Shown here: positions 17,920 through 26,391 of the stretch, in pieces
Layout of the letters: each line of letters starts with the position of its first letter
Position numbering within the stretch: position 1 is the first letter of the stretch
Assembly (NCBI RefSeq): GCF_002234405.1
Contig: NZ_NMQT01000073.1
Span: 62,001 to 126,000, forward strand
Length of the DNA stretch: 64,000 nucleotides
Origin: Amycolatopsis thailandensis
GTDB lineage: Bacteria > Actinomycetota > Actinomycetes > Mycobacteriales > Pseudonocardiaceae
Reading direction: 5' to 3'
Made by a program: the position numbers and the translations under genes
The notes under the pieces: model-generated
What the model saw: only the letters and a program-made list of their open reading frames with translations
The model's database searches: none
What the model was told of the DNA's origin: nothing

Positions 17920-18390
17920 CTACTCCCCGGAGGTCTCGTCCTTTTCCGGAGCCTTCTCCTCGACCTTGTCGATGTCGTCCGTCAGCCCGGACGGGTCGGC
18001 CATGTGGCCCGCGCTGACCAGCGAGATCACCGGCAGGTGACGGGTACGCACGGCGGGGAGGGCGATCTTGGACTCGTCCTTCAGCACCGCCTGCACCTTC
18101 GCCTTGTCGGTGATGGCGAGGCCCTTGAGCGAGGCCCACGGCAGGTCCCGGCGCCCGAACATGGTGCGGACTTCCAGCCCCTGGGACGTCGCCGTCGTGC
18201 GGGTCCGGATGACGAACACGGCCAGCGCGATCGGGAAGAGGTAGAGCCACTGGAGGTACGGCACGTCGCCGAACGCGACAGGCGTCACACAAACGACGAG
18301 GAAAGCGATCGCCAGCAACGCCGTGTTCGGGATCTTGAAGACGGCCTTGCGGTCCTCGTTCGCCTGTTCCGACTGCTTTTCTTCTGCCAC
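17920..18390 (-). CDS. PH domain-containing membrane protein (Cfp6-like)
   Basis: A 156-residue protein with a charged N-terminus, two membrane helices (TALLAIAFLVVCVTPVAFG and YLQWLYLFPIALAVFVI) and a bacterial PH domain (TTATSQGLEVRTMFGRRDLPWASLKGLAI). The C-terminal 25 residues are acidic. The M. tuberculosis homologue Cfp6 (Rv3004) lies in the same place next to ilvB. Molecular function unknown. It is divergent from the ilvB leader, with about 95 bases between its start and the ilvB promoter. Confidence 0.83.
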   Translation of the reverse strand: MAEEKQSEQANEDRKAVFKIPNTALLAIAFLVVCVTPVAFGDVPYLQWLYLFPIALAVFVIRTRTTATSQGLEVRTMFGRRDLPWASLKGLAITDKAKVQAVLKDESKIALPAVRTRHLPVISLVSAGHMADPSGLTDDIDKVEEKAPEKDETSGE

Positions 18391-18484
18391 GTCAAAGATG
18401 GTGCACCGCCGCCTTCCGCGCCTCGAACGCGGGTCGCGTCACGCGCCGAAGGTGTCCAGCATGCGGAATCGCCGTCCCGCAGAG

Positions 18485-18514
18485 TTGACACTCTTGACGG
18501 CGACCGACTAGCTT
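18485..18514 (+). promoter_or_regulatory. Predicted sigma70-type promoter of the ilvBNC leader
   Basis: TTGACA (18485-18490) and TAGCTT (18509-18514) are separated by 18 bases. A start around 18520-18522 would coincide with the GTG of the leader peptide, implying a leaderless leader ORF. A second TTGACG at 18494 is an alternative -35. Confidence 0.55.
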
Positions 18515-18521
18515 CACTCTC

Positions 18522-18569
18522 GTGACAACGCAGACCGGCCTCGTACTTCCCAAGCGCGTCGACGCTTAG
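18522..18569 (+). CDS. ilvL: ilvB leader peptide (15 codons)
   Basis: A 15-codon frame reading M-T-T-Q-T-G-L-V-L-P-K-R-V-D-A. It contains Leu-Val-Leu and a second Val, the amino acids whose supply it would sense. It has no separate ribosome-binding site and probably starts at the transcript 5' end. The last codons overlap segment 1 of an RNA hairpin (18555-18565), so a ribosome stalled at the Leu-Val-Leu codons would change downstream folding. Too short for standard gene finders. Confidence 0.75.
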   Translation: MTTQTGLVLPKRVDA

Positions 18570-18632
18570 GGAAGTCTCCGCTGCGTCGACGCGCGACCCT
18601 CGTGCGACCACTCCGGTCGGCGGGGGTTTTTT
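18555..18632 (+). promoter_or_regulatory. ilvB transcription attenuator
   Basis: CGCGTCGACGC (18555-18565) pairs perfectly with GCGTCGACGCG (18583-18593). Immediately downstream an intrinsic terminator forms from 18596-18609 with 18615-18627 (one bulged G, two G-U pairs) followed by six T (18627-18632). This arrangement of leader peptide, proximal hairpin and terminator is the classical ribosome-mediated attenuator of branched-chain operons. The segment after the terminator (TTGTTGCCTGGAACAATTTC) is closely matched downstream of the cimA attenuator. Confidence 0.8.
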
Positions 18633-18710
18633 GTTGCCTGGAACAATTTCAATCGCCGAACCAGCAATGAATACCCGAACGAGTGACTAGACAAGACGAG
18701 GCAAACAGCG

Positions 18711-20585
18711 ATGACTAGTGCCACCTCGCGAGCTGAAGCGAACACCGGAACCTCTGGAGCTCGTCCCAAGCCGGCGCCGCCGGCCGGGACCCCGGTGCGG
18801 GTCACGGGCGCGCAGTCGCTCGTCCGCTCGCTCGAGGCGGTGGGCGCGGAAGTCGTGTTCGGTATTCCCGGCGGCACCATTCTCCCGGCATACGACCCGT
18901 TGCTCGACTCGACGAAGGTCCGCCACGTCCTGGTCCGTCACGAACAGGGCGCGGGCCACGCCGCCACCGGCTACGCGCAGGCGACCGGCAAGGTCGGTGT
19001 GTGCATGGCCACTTCGGGCCCCGGCGCGACCAACCTGGTCACCCCGCTGGCCGACGCGAACATGGATTCGGTCCCGGTGGTCGCCATCACCGGTCAGCAG
19101 TCCCGCGCGCTGATCGGCACGGACGCCTTCCAGGAAGCCGACATCTGCGGCATCACGATGCCGATCACCAAGCACAACTTCCTCGTCACCGACCCGGCGG
19201 ACATCCCGCGCACCATCGCGGAGGCCTTCCACCTCGCCTCGACCGGCCGCCCCGGCCCGGTCCTGGTGGACATCCCCAAGGACGTCCTCCAGGAGATGAC
19301 CTCCTTCTCCTGGCCGACGGAGCTGCGGCTGCCGGGGTACCGGCCCACGCTGCGCCCGCACGGCAAGCAGGTCCGCGAAGCCGCGCGGCTGATCAGCAAG
19401 TCGCGGCGCCCGGTCCTCTACGTCGGTGGTGGCGTGGTCAAGGCCGACGCCTCGCGTCAGCTGATGGAACTCGCCGAGCTGACCGGGATCCCGGTCGTCA
19501 CCACGCTGATGGCCCGCGGCGCGTTCCCCGACTCGCACCCGCAGCACCTCGGCATGCCGGGGATGCACGGTTCGGTCGCCGCCGTCGCCGCGATGCAGCG
19601 GTCGGATCTGCTGATCGCCCTCGGCGCCCGGTTCGACGACCGCGTCACCGGGCAGCTGTCCTCTTTCGCGCCGGACGCCGCCATCGTCCACGCCGACATC
19701 GACCCGGCCGAGATCTCCAAGAACCGCAAGGCGGACGTGCCGATCGTCGGCGACTGCGCGGAGATCATCACCGAGCTGATCGAGGCCGTCCGCGCCGAAA
19801 CCGACAAGTCCGCGAAGCCGGATCTGAAGGACTGGTGGACGCAGGCGAGCGCCTGGCGTGACGACTACCCGGCCGGGTACGAGTGGCCCGAGGACGGGAC
19901 GCTGTCCCCGCAGTACGTCATCGAGCGCATCGGTTCGCTCGTCGGCCCGGACGCGGTCTACACCGCGGGCGTCGGCCAGCACCAGATGTGGGCCGCGCAG
20001 TTCGTGAAGTACGAGAACCCGCGCACCTGGATCAACTCCGGCGGCCTCGGCACGATGGGCTTCGCCGTCCCGGCCGCGATGGGCGCCAAGTTCGGCGTGC
20101 CGGACAAGCAGGTCTGGGCCATCGACGGCGACGGCTGTTTCCAGATGACGAACCAGGAACTGGCCACCTGCGCCATCGAAGGCGCGCCGATCAAGGTCGC
20201 CGTCATCAACAACGGCAACCTGGGCATGGTCCGCCAGTGGCAGAACCTCTTCTACTCGGAGCGGTACTCCAACACCGATCTCGGTACCCATAAACACCGC
20301 ATTCCCGACTTCACCCTCCTCGCGGAGGCGCTCGGCTGCGCCGGGCTCCGCTGCGAGACCAAGGAGGACGTCGACGCCACCATCCGGCGTGCCATGGAGA
20401 TCAACGACCGCCCCGTCGTGATCGATTTCGTGGTGGGGAAGGATGCCCAGGTGTGGCCGATGGTGGCCGCGGGCACCGGTAACGACGAAATCATGGCCGT
20501 GCGCGGGATCCGTCCGCTCTTCGACGACGACGAGGTCGCCGCCGAGGCCGAGATCAACGCCGCGGCAGAAGGAGACGCCCGATGA
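18711..20585 (+). CDS. ilvB: Acetolactate synthase large (catalytic) subunit
   Basis: A 624-residue ThDP enzyme condensing two pyruvates, or pyruvate with 2-oxobutyrate, in the first common step of Val/Leu/Ile synthesis. Visible motifs: EVVFGIPGGTILPAYD with the following HEQGAGHAATGYAQ (catalytic Glu), FAD-domain sequence LGMPGMHGSVAAV and RFDDRVTG, and the ThDP motif GDGCFQMTNQELATC...NNGNLGM. The N-terminus (about 30 residues) is polar and variable. It starts at ATG 18711, 79 bases after the attenuator. Its stop overlaps the ilvN ATG (ATGA). Confidence 0.97.
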   Translation: MTSATSRAEANTGTSGARPKPAPPAGTPVRVTGAQSLVRSLEAVGAEVVFGIPGGTILPAYDPLLDSTKVRHVLVRHEQGAGHAATGYAQATGKVGVCMATSGPGATNLVTPLADANMDSVPVVAITGQQSRALIGTDAFQEADICGITMPITKHNFLVTDPADIPRTIAEAFHLASTGRPGPVLVDIPKDVLQEMTSFSWPTELRLPGYRPTLRPHGKQVREAARLISKSRRPVLYVGGGVVKADASRQLMELAELTGIPVVTTLMARGAFPDSHPQHLGMPGMHGSVAAVAAMQRSDLLIALGARFDDRVTGQLSSFAPDAAIVHADIDPAEISKNRKADVPIVGDCAEIITELIEAVRAETDKSAKPDLKDWWTQASAWRDDYPAGYEWPEDGTLSPQYVIERIGSLVGPDAVYTAGVGQHQMWAAQFVKYENPRTWINSGGLGTMGFAVPAAMGAKFGVPDKQVWAIDGDGCFQMTNQELATCAIEGAPIKVAVINNGNLGMVRQWQNLFYSERYSNTDLGTHKHRIPDFTLLAEALGCAGLRCETKEDVDATIRRAMEINDRPVVIDFVVGKDAQVWPMVAAGTGNDEIMAVRGIRPLFDDDEVAAEAEINAAAEGDAR

Positions 20586-21088
20586 GCGTGCACACCCTGA
20601 GCGTTCTGGTCGAGAACAAGCCCGGTGTCCTCGCGCGGGTTTCCGGACTGTTCTCCCGGCGTGGTTTCAACATCGAATCCCTCGCCGTCGGGCCCACGGA
20701 GAATCCCGAGGTGTCCCGGATGACGATCGTGGTCGCCGTCGAAGAGCTACCGCTCGAACAGGTGACCAAACAGCTCAACAAGCTGGTCAACGTCATCAAG
20801 ATCGTGGAATTGGAAAAATCCACAGCCGTGCAGCGTGAACTGCTGCTCGTGAAGGTCCGGGCCGACAACACCGTGCGCAGCCAGGTCCTCGAAACAGTGC
20901 AGTTGTTCCGCGCGAAGGTGGTGGACGTGTCTCCCGAGGCGCTCACCGTCGAAGCCACCGGGACCTCGGACAAGATCGGTGCCCTGCTCCGGATGCTGGA
21001 GCCCTATGGCATCCGTGAACTGGTCCAGTCCGGAATGGTCGCGGTCGGCCGGGGCTCTCGCTCGATCACCGCCACCTCCGCCCGCTAG
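20582..21088 (+). CDS. ilvN: Acetolactate synthase small regulatory subunit
   Basis: A 168-residue regulatory subunit with an N-terminal ACT domain (HTLSVLVENKPGVLARVSGL...GFNIESLAVGPTE) that binds valine for feedback inhibition, and a C-terminal ALS_ss domain (QLFRAKVVDVSPEALTVEAT...GIRELVQSGMVAVGRG). The start overlaps ilvB, consistent with equimolar coupling. It is followed 42 bases later by ilvC, with a strong GGAAAGGAAG site in between. Confidence 0.96.
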   Translation: MSVHTLSVLVENKPGVLARVSGLFSRRGFNIESLAVGPTENPEVSRMTIVVAVEELPLEQVTKQLNKLVNVIKIVELEKSTAVQRELLLVKVRADNTVRSQVLETVQLFRAKVVDVSPEALTVEATGTSDKIGALLRMLEPYGIRELVQSGMVAVGRGSRSITATSAR

Positions 21089-21130
21089 AAAATCTTTGTC
21101 TGTAAGTCAGGAAAGGAAGTAGTACCCCTC

Positions 21131-22144
<1,014 letters not shown>

Positions 22145-22153
22145 TTTTCAGGC

Positions 22154-22198
22154 CGAAGGGGCCCTTCGCCGCGTGAGACGCGGTGAAGGGCCCCTTCG
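22154..22198 (+). terminator. Hairpin terminator after ilvC, AAGGGGCCCTTCGCCGC family
   Basis: CGAAGGGGCCCTTCGCCGCG pairs with the inverted CGCGGTGAAGGGCCCCTTCG around a short GAGA-type loop, then GTTTTGC. A related element is found after leuB at 33693. It is a likely terminator of the ilvBNC operon. Confidence 0.8.
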
Positions 22199-22231
22199 TT
22201 TTGCGTGCTGGAAAGCGATAACGTGGGCACC

Positions 22232-22495
22232 ATGAGTGAGCAGCCGGTGGACGACAAGGCCCACATCCGGCACGAACTGGACTTGAGTGACGCGCGGTGG
22301 ATTCGGGCGGAGCCGGATGGCGCGAACGTCGAGGACTGCGTCGAGTACGCGATGGTGCCGCACACCGACGGCGTCGTCTACACCGCGATGCGCCAGGCTT
22401 CGCTTCCGGAAGGCGACGTCCTCGTGTTCACGCCGTCGGAATGGGACGCGTTCGTGAAAGGCGTCCGGGACGGCGAATTCGACCTACCTGGTTAG
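22232..22495 (+). CDS. DUF397 family protein
   Basis: An 87-residue small acidic protein. It has the DUF397 pattern: LSDARWIRAEPDG, VEDCVEYAMV, a DGVVYTAMRQ strand and LVFTPSEWDAFVKGVRDGEF at the C-terminus. DUF397 proteins of actinomycetes often partner XRE-DUF5753 regulators (as at 55878 here), but no regulator is adjacent to this copy. The ATG at 22232 follows AACGTGGGCACC without a strong ribosome-binding site. Its 3' end overlaps the convergent SnoaL-like gene by 4 bases. Confidence 0.78.
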   Translation: MSEQPVDDKAHIRHELDLSDARWIRAEPDGANVEDCVEYAMVPHTDGVVYTAMRQASLPEGDVLVFTPSEWDAFVKGVRDGEFDLPG

Positions 22496-23373
22496 ACGCG
22501 CGCGAGAAGTTCGTCGAGCCGCCCGGTCGCGGCCGCGATGGCGAGATGGTCGGCGTAGTCACGGGATTCGACGATCAGCCCGTCGCGCACGCGCAGCACG
22601 AAGATGTTGGAGACGCGGAATTCCCGGCTGTCTCCCGCCGTGCCCTGGTAGTCGAACTCGCCGATCACGACCTCGGGGTCGAGGGTCTCGTGGACGACGA
22701 GATCCCGGACCTGGAACCGGACCTTGCCCTGTTCGCCGAACTTGAAATGCTCGCGCAGGTCTTCCCGGCTCTCCAGGGTTTTCGCCCCGGGCAGGAACGG
22801 GTGCGTGACATGGGTTTCCTCGGCGTAGAGCTCCGGCAACCCGGCCCAATCGCCGTCCGCGACGCCGTGGACGAGCCGCTCGAAGACGCCGCGCGGGCTC
22901 TTCGGATCCGCCGTCGGCTCGGGGCGGGGCGGAACAGGCGTGAGCTCGCGTTCCGCGGTCTCGTAACTCTTCCTCAGGTCCTCCAGGCCATCGCGCGCCG
23001 CGATAAGGCGCAGGTAGTCGTGGTAGTCGCGTGAGTGGGCGATGAGTCCGCCGCGTACCCGGAGGAGCTGGATATTGGCCATGTCGAAGGACTTCCCGGT
23101 GTCCAGCGCCTCGCCGACGTTGCGATACTCGGCGATGATCACCTCCGGGTCGGTCGTCCCGTGAATCAGGACATCCGCCCTGCTCATCCGTACGTTGAAG
23201 CCTCCGCCGAAGTTCCGGCGGAGCGTCTCGCGACCCTTGAACCGGGTCGGGACGGGCGGGCGCTGCGGGTTCTCGACGACGGCGTCTTCGGCGTAGAGGT
23301 CGAAGAGGTCTTCCCAGTTTCCGGCGGTGATGCCTTCGGACAGCCTGTCGAAGATGTCGGGGGGTGTGGTCAT
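22492..23373 (-). CDS. Tandem SnoaL-like (NTF2-fold) protein
   Basis: A 293-residue protein made of two NTF2/SnoaL-like halves. The first has FDRLSEGITAGNWEDLFDLYAE and VIIAEYRNVGEAL; the second repeats the pattern as FERLVHGVADGDWAGLPELY and VVIGEFDYQGTAGD, joined by a Pro-rich linker near residue 150. Both halves end in the strand-helix LLRVRGGLIAHSRDYHDYL / VLRVRDGLIVESRDYADHL. It could be an isomerase, cyclase or ligand-binding protein; no catalytic residues can be assigned. ATG at 23373 follows GGGAGACC. A perfect 16-bp inverted repeat lies 27 bases upstream. Confidence 0.85.
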   Translation of the reverse strand: MTTPPDIFDRLSEGITAGNWEDLFDLYAEDAVVENPQRPPVPTRFKGRETLRRNFGGGFNVRMSRADVLIHGTTDPEVIIAEYRNVGEALDTGKSFDMANIQLLRVRGGLIAHSRDYHDYLRLIAARDGLEDLRKSYETAERELTPVPPRPEPTADPKSPRGVFERLVHGVADGDWAGLPELYAEETHVTHPFLPGAKTLESREDLREHFKFGEQGKVRFQVRDLVVHETLDPEVVIGEFDYQGTAGDSREFRVSNIFVLRVRDGLIVESRDYADHLAIAAATGRLDELLARV

Positions 23374-23399
23374 GAAGGTCTCCCAGTCGGACAAGAAAC

Positions 23400-23441
23400 G
23401 GAGTCTGTAGTCCGTCTTTGACGATACGGACTACAGACTCC
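23400..23441 (-). promoter_or_regulatory. Operator-like perfect inverted repeat upstream of the SnoaL gene
   Basis: GGAGTCTGTAGTCCGT (23400-23415) and its exact complement ACGGACTACAGACTCC (23426-23441) are separated by 10 bases. The element lies in the promoter region of the minus-strand SnoaL gene (start 23373). Arm length and spacing fit a dimeric repressor site. No regulator gene is adjacent, so the cognate factor would be encoded elsewhere. Confidence 0.65.
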
Positions 23442-23469
23442 ACTTGTCCACCGGTGGCTGGGGATCGGG

Positions 23470-23527
23470 AATGTCATGAAAGGGGCTTTCAGGACGTAAA
23501 ATGTCCTGAAAGCCCCTTTCGTGACAT
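23470..23527. repeat. 58-nt palindrome, ATGAAAGGGGCTTTC family
   Basis: AATGTCATGAAAGGGGCTTT onward is inverted around GTAAAAT to give GTCCTGAAAGCCCCTTTCGT ending GACATT, with a near-perfect 25-base arm. It lies close to a second palindrome (23554) between the SnoaL promoter and the ankyrin gene 3' end. Confidence 0.75.
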
Positions 23528-23553
23528 TCGGGACCTTGTCGTGAGCCCCGGGA

Positions 23554-23608
23554 TGTCATGAGGGGTCCCCATGGGACGAAATCTGTCCCATGGGGACCCC
23601 TCATGACA
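23554..23608. terminator. 55-nt palindrome, ATGAGGGGTCCCC family (copy 3)
   Basis: Same element as at 7301 and 15929, with only a changed centre (GAAATCTGTC). It ends 7 bases before the stop of the minus-strand ankyrin gene, so it follows that gene's 3' end. Confidence 0.75.
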
Positions 23609-23614
23609 CAACGG

Positions 23615-24571
23615 TCAGGAGTTCCGCAGTACCGCCAGGATCTCCGCCTGCCCGAAGTGTTCGGCCCACCCCAAGGCCGATGACGAGTACAGCGAGTCCT
23701 TGAGCGAGGGATCCGCCCCCGCCGCCAGCAACGCGCGCACCGCGTCCACGTGCCCGCCCTGCACGGCCAGGTGCAGCGCCGTGACGCCCTCCCCGTGCGA
23801 AAGCCCGCCGAACGTCCCCTGACGGTTCACCGAAGCGCCCAGCTCCGCCAAAGTCTCGATCGCCGAAGCCTTTCCCTGAGCGGCGGCCCAGGTCAGCGCC
23901 GTACCCCGGTAGACGTCGGCATCCACGTGAGCGCCGCGAGCCACCAGGGTCCGCACCGCCGAGGACCGGTCGTTCCGCGCGGCCCACGAAAGCGCCTCGT
24001 CGACGATTTCGGCCGGATCGTCGCCCGGCCGCCATTCCGGGAAACCGCTGTGCGGCCGGTGGAACTCGCGATGCGCGCCCGCCGCGGGGGAGAGCGTGCC
24101 GTCCGGTGCGAGCAGCTCGTCGAGCAGGTCCGCCCGGCCGAGTCCCGCCGCCACCCGGAGGTTGCCGGGGGAGAGGTCACGCGAGGCCAGCACTTCGGCG
24201 GCCTCGCGGTGACCCCAGAACAGCGCGACCACCAGCGGCGTCCCGCCGTCCCCGCGTGCGGGCACGTCGACCGGGGCGCCCGCGTCGAGCAGCATCGTGA
24301 CCAGCAGCGGAAGCCCGACGTACCCGGCCTGGTGCAACGCGGTCCAGCCGTGGACGTTGGCCGACGCCGGATCGGCCCCGTGGTCGAGCAGGATCCGGCA
24401 CAGCCGCTCGTCGCGGGTGGCGGTGGCCATGCCGAGCAGGTCGTTCCCGTTCTTCCCGTGCGCGTGGACGAGTGTGGGCAGGTCGCCGATCAGGCGCGCG
24501 AGCCCGGCGAGGTCCCGCGCGTCGATCGATTCCCGTGCCTGTTCGAAAGCGAGTTCAGCCGGTGAAGTCAC
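23615..24571 (-). CDS. Ankyrin-repeat protein
   Basis: A 318-residue soluble protein built from ankyrin repeats. Clear units are LLGMATATRDERLCRILLDHGADP, NVHGWTALHQAGYVGLPLLV, GGTPLVVALFWGHREAAEVL, RGTALTWAAAQGKASAIETL and GVTALHLAVQGGHVDAVRAL, ending with LLAAGADPSLKDSLY. Between residues about 150 and 200 a non-repeat insert (PHSGFPEWRPGDDP) occurs. It probably mediates protein contacts; no enzymatic domain is visible. The start overlaps the end of the LLM gene upstream by 17 bases, so it is the third gene of an LLM-LLM-ankyrin operon. Confidence 0.85.
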   Translation of the reverse strand: MTSPAELAFEQARESIDARDLAGLARLIGDLPTLVHAHGKNGNDLLGMATATRDERLCRILLDHGADPASANVHGWTALHQAGYVGLPLLVTMLLDAGAPVDVPARGDGGTPLVVALFWGHREAAEVLASRDLSPGNLRVAAGLGRADLLDELLAPDGTLSPAAGAHREFHRPHSGFPEWRPGDDPAEIVDEALSWAARNDRSSAVRTLVARGAHVDADVYRGTALTWAAAQGKASAIETLAELGASVNRQGTFGGLSHGEGVTALHLAVQGGHVDAVRALLAAGADPSLKDSLYSSSALGWAEHFGQAEILAVLRNS

Positions 24572-25391
24572 GCTTCCGCACGCTACCGCCCACCCCCGAC
24601 AAAAGCCGCCATTCCGTCAGCGGGATCCGCTCGTCCCCGGTGAGGACTTGCAGGCAGACGTGGTCCGCGCCGGCATCCAGGTGCTCCCGCACTCGCGCCG
24701 AGATCGCGTCCTCACCGACGGCGACCAGCGCGTCCACGAGCCGGTCGGAACCGTAATCCTCTTCGGTGAAGCCGAATCGCCGCAGATTCGCCCGGTGGTG
24801 GGCCGCCAGTTCCAGGTACATCGAAACGTGCTTCCGCGCGATTTCCCGATCTGAACCCAGCACGACGGCCTGCTCGACGGCGAGGAAAGCCGAAGGACCC
24901 ATGATCCGCCGTGCCCGCGCTGTGTGCTCGACGGGGACGAAGTAGGTATGCGCCCCCGCTGTGCGTTCCGCGGCCAAGGAGAGCATCTTCGGTCCCAGCG
25001 CGGCCAGCAGCCGCCGGCGTGGCGAGTCCGGTGTGGACAGTTCGATACCGTCCATTTCGTCGAGGTAGTCCCTCATCGCTTCCAGCGGTTTCGCGCCCGG
25101 CAGGTGCCCGCCCAGGCCGAGGACGAACCGGTCGGGATAGGCCTCGGAGAGTGTCCGCTCCGCGGCGGCCGCGGCGACGGGCGCCCGGTGGGAGAACCGC
25201 GCGATCCCGGTGGCGACCTTCAGCCGGGACGTCGCCGCCAGCAGCAGTCCCGCCTGTGTGAAAGCCTCCCGTCCCAGATACTCCCCGAGCCACAAGGTGT
25301 CGAACCCCAGCTCCTCGACTTCCGCGGCCGCCTCGCGGACTTCGCCGATTTCCTTGCCGTCGAAGGAGAACGTCCAGATCCCGACGCTCAT
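24555..25391 (-). CDS. LLM-class (F420/flavin-dependent) oxidoreductase, first paralogue
   Basis: A 278-residue TIM-barrel oxidoreductase of the luciferase-like family. It starts VGIWTFSFDGKEIGEVREAA, then AEVEELGFDTLWLGEYLG (first helix-strand), LKVATGIARFSHRAP and FVLGLGGHLPGAKPLEAM. The conserved LLAALGPKMLSLAAERTAGAHTY is shared with its neighbour. Members of this actinobacterial subgroup use F420; cofactor identity here is inference. Its ATG overlaps the upstream paralogue's stop (ATGA). Confidence 0.87.
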   Translation of the reverse strand: MSVGIWTFSFDGKEIGEVREAAAEVEELGFDTLWLGEYLGREAFTQAGLLLAATSRLKVATGIARFSHRAPVAAAAAERTLSEAYPDRFVLGLGGHLPGAKPLEAMRDYLDEMDGIELSTPDSPRRRLLAALGPKMLSLAAERTAGAHTYFVPVEHTARARRIMGPSAFLAVEQAVVLGSDREIARKHVSMYLELAAHHRANLRRFGFTEEDYGSDRLVDALVAVGEDAISARVREHLDAGADHVCLQVLTGDERIPLTEWRLLSGVGGSVRKRDFTG

Positions 25392-26296
25392 CGGGTCACC
25401 TCCGTCAGTGCCGGGGCGAGCCGTTCCAGCTGAGTCACCATCGCGTCGAGGTCGTCGCCGACCGGGCTGACGAGCACGGTGTCCGCCCCGGCGTCGACGA
25501 GTTCCTTGATCCGCCCGGCGATCCGCTCCTCGTCACCCCACGCGGTCAGCCCGTCCACGAGCCGGTCGCTGACGCCGTCCATGTCGGCGTCCGTATAGCC
25601 CAGCCGTTTCCAGCCGTTGAAGTAGTGCGGGATGCCGTAGTCCTTCATCAGCCCGATGCTCTTCGCGACGTCCGCCCGCGCCTCCTCTCGATCGCCGAGC
25701 AGCACGGAATGGGTGGGAACGAGCAGCTTGTCCTCGCCGAGGATCTCGCGGGAGTACGGCGTGTGCTCGAAGGGCTGGGCGAACGGGTGTGCGCCGTCCG
25801 TCAGTTCCCGCGCGAGTTCGAGCATCTTCGGGCCCACAGCGGCGAGAATCGTCGGAAACGGGACGGGCGAGGGGACTTCCGCCTCGGCGGCCGACAGCGC
25901 CGTGAGGTATTCCCTGGTCTGTTCGAGCGGCCGGTAGGCCGAACCGGCCTTCGCCGCCTGGCTCGGGTGACCGATGCCAACGCCGAGGACGAACCGTCCG
26001 GGAAAGGCGTGTGCGAGCGTTCGTCCACCGCTCTGGGTGGTGTAGGCCGGTCGCGACCACATGTTGGCGATCCCGGTGCCGATCACCACGCGATCGGTGG
26101 AAGCGAGGGTGATGGCGCTGTGCGCGAACAGTTCCCGGCTGCCCGGTCCTTCACCGCCCCACACCGTGCGATACCCCAGCTCCTCCAGTCGCCGCATCGC
26201 GCGCAGTTCCGTGTCCGGCGGCGCGGCCAGCGGCGCGAGCGGCAGCCAGACGCCCACCGGTCCCAGCCGGTCCCGGGTCTCTTCGATCAGGTTCAT
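25388..26296 (-). CDS. LLM-class (TIGR03620-type) F420-dependent oxidoreductase, second paralogue
   Basis: A 302-residue luciferase-like oxidoreductase: LGPVGVWLPLAPLAAPPDTE, MRRLEELGYRTVWGGEGPGS, VVIGTGIANMWSRPAYT, FVLGVGIGHPSQAAKAGSAY and ILAAVGPKMLELARELTDGA. It resembles the next gene in length and block order, so the pair probably arose by duplication. The start at 26296 (MNLIEETRD) has GGAGAG upstream; an ATG seven codons earlier would lie against the operator. Transcribed away from the TetR gene, across a shared operator region. Confidence 0.87.
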   Translation of the reverse strand: MNLIEETRDRLGPVGVWLPLAPLAAPPDTELRAMRRLEELGYRTVWGGEGPGSRELFAHSAITLASTDRVVIGTGIANMWSRPAYTTQSGGRTLAHAFPGRFVLGVGIGHPSQAAKAGSAYRPLEQTREYLTALSAAEAEVPSPVPFPTILAAVGPKMLELARELTDGAHPFAQPFEHTPYSREILGEDKLLVPTHSVLLGDREEARADVAKSIGLMKDYGIPHYFNGWKRLGYTDADMDGVSDRLVDGLTAWGDEERIAGRIKELVDAGADTVLVSPVGDDLDAMVTQLERLAPALTEVTR

Positions 26297-26317
26297 TCGG
26301 TTCTCTCCAGCTAACAT

Positions 26318-26363
26318 GAGGCAGCCTCCGGTTATCTCGCCGACTATACGGAGGCTGCCTCCG
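26318..26363. promoter_or_regulatory. TetR operator pair between the LLM operon and tetR
   Basis: GAGGCAGCCTCCG (26318-26330) and CGGAGGCTGCCTC (26349-26361) are exact inverted copies 18 bases apart. Each half is itself a palindrome (CGGAGGC-T-GCCTCCG at 26349-26363). The two therefore look like two binding sites for one dimeric repressor, placed over the divergent promoter region of the LLM genes and the TetR gene at 26392. Confidence 0.75.
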
Positions 26364-26391
26364 ATTTGTCGAGGATAGGCTCGGTAGTGCG

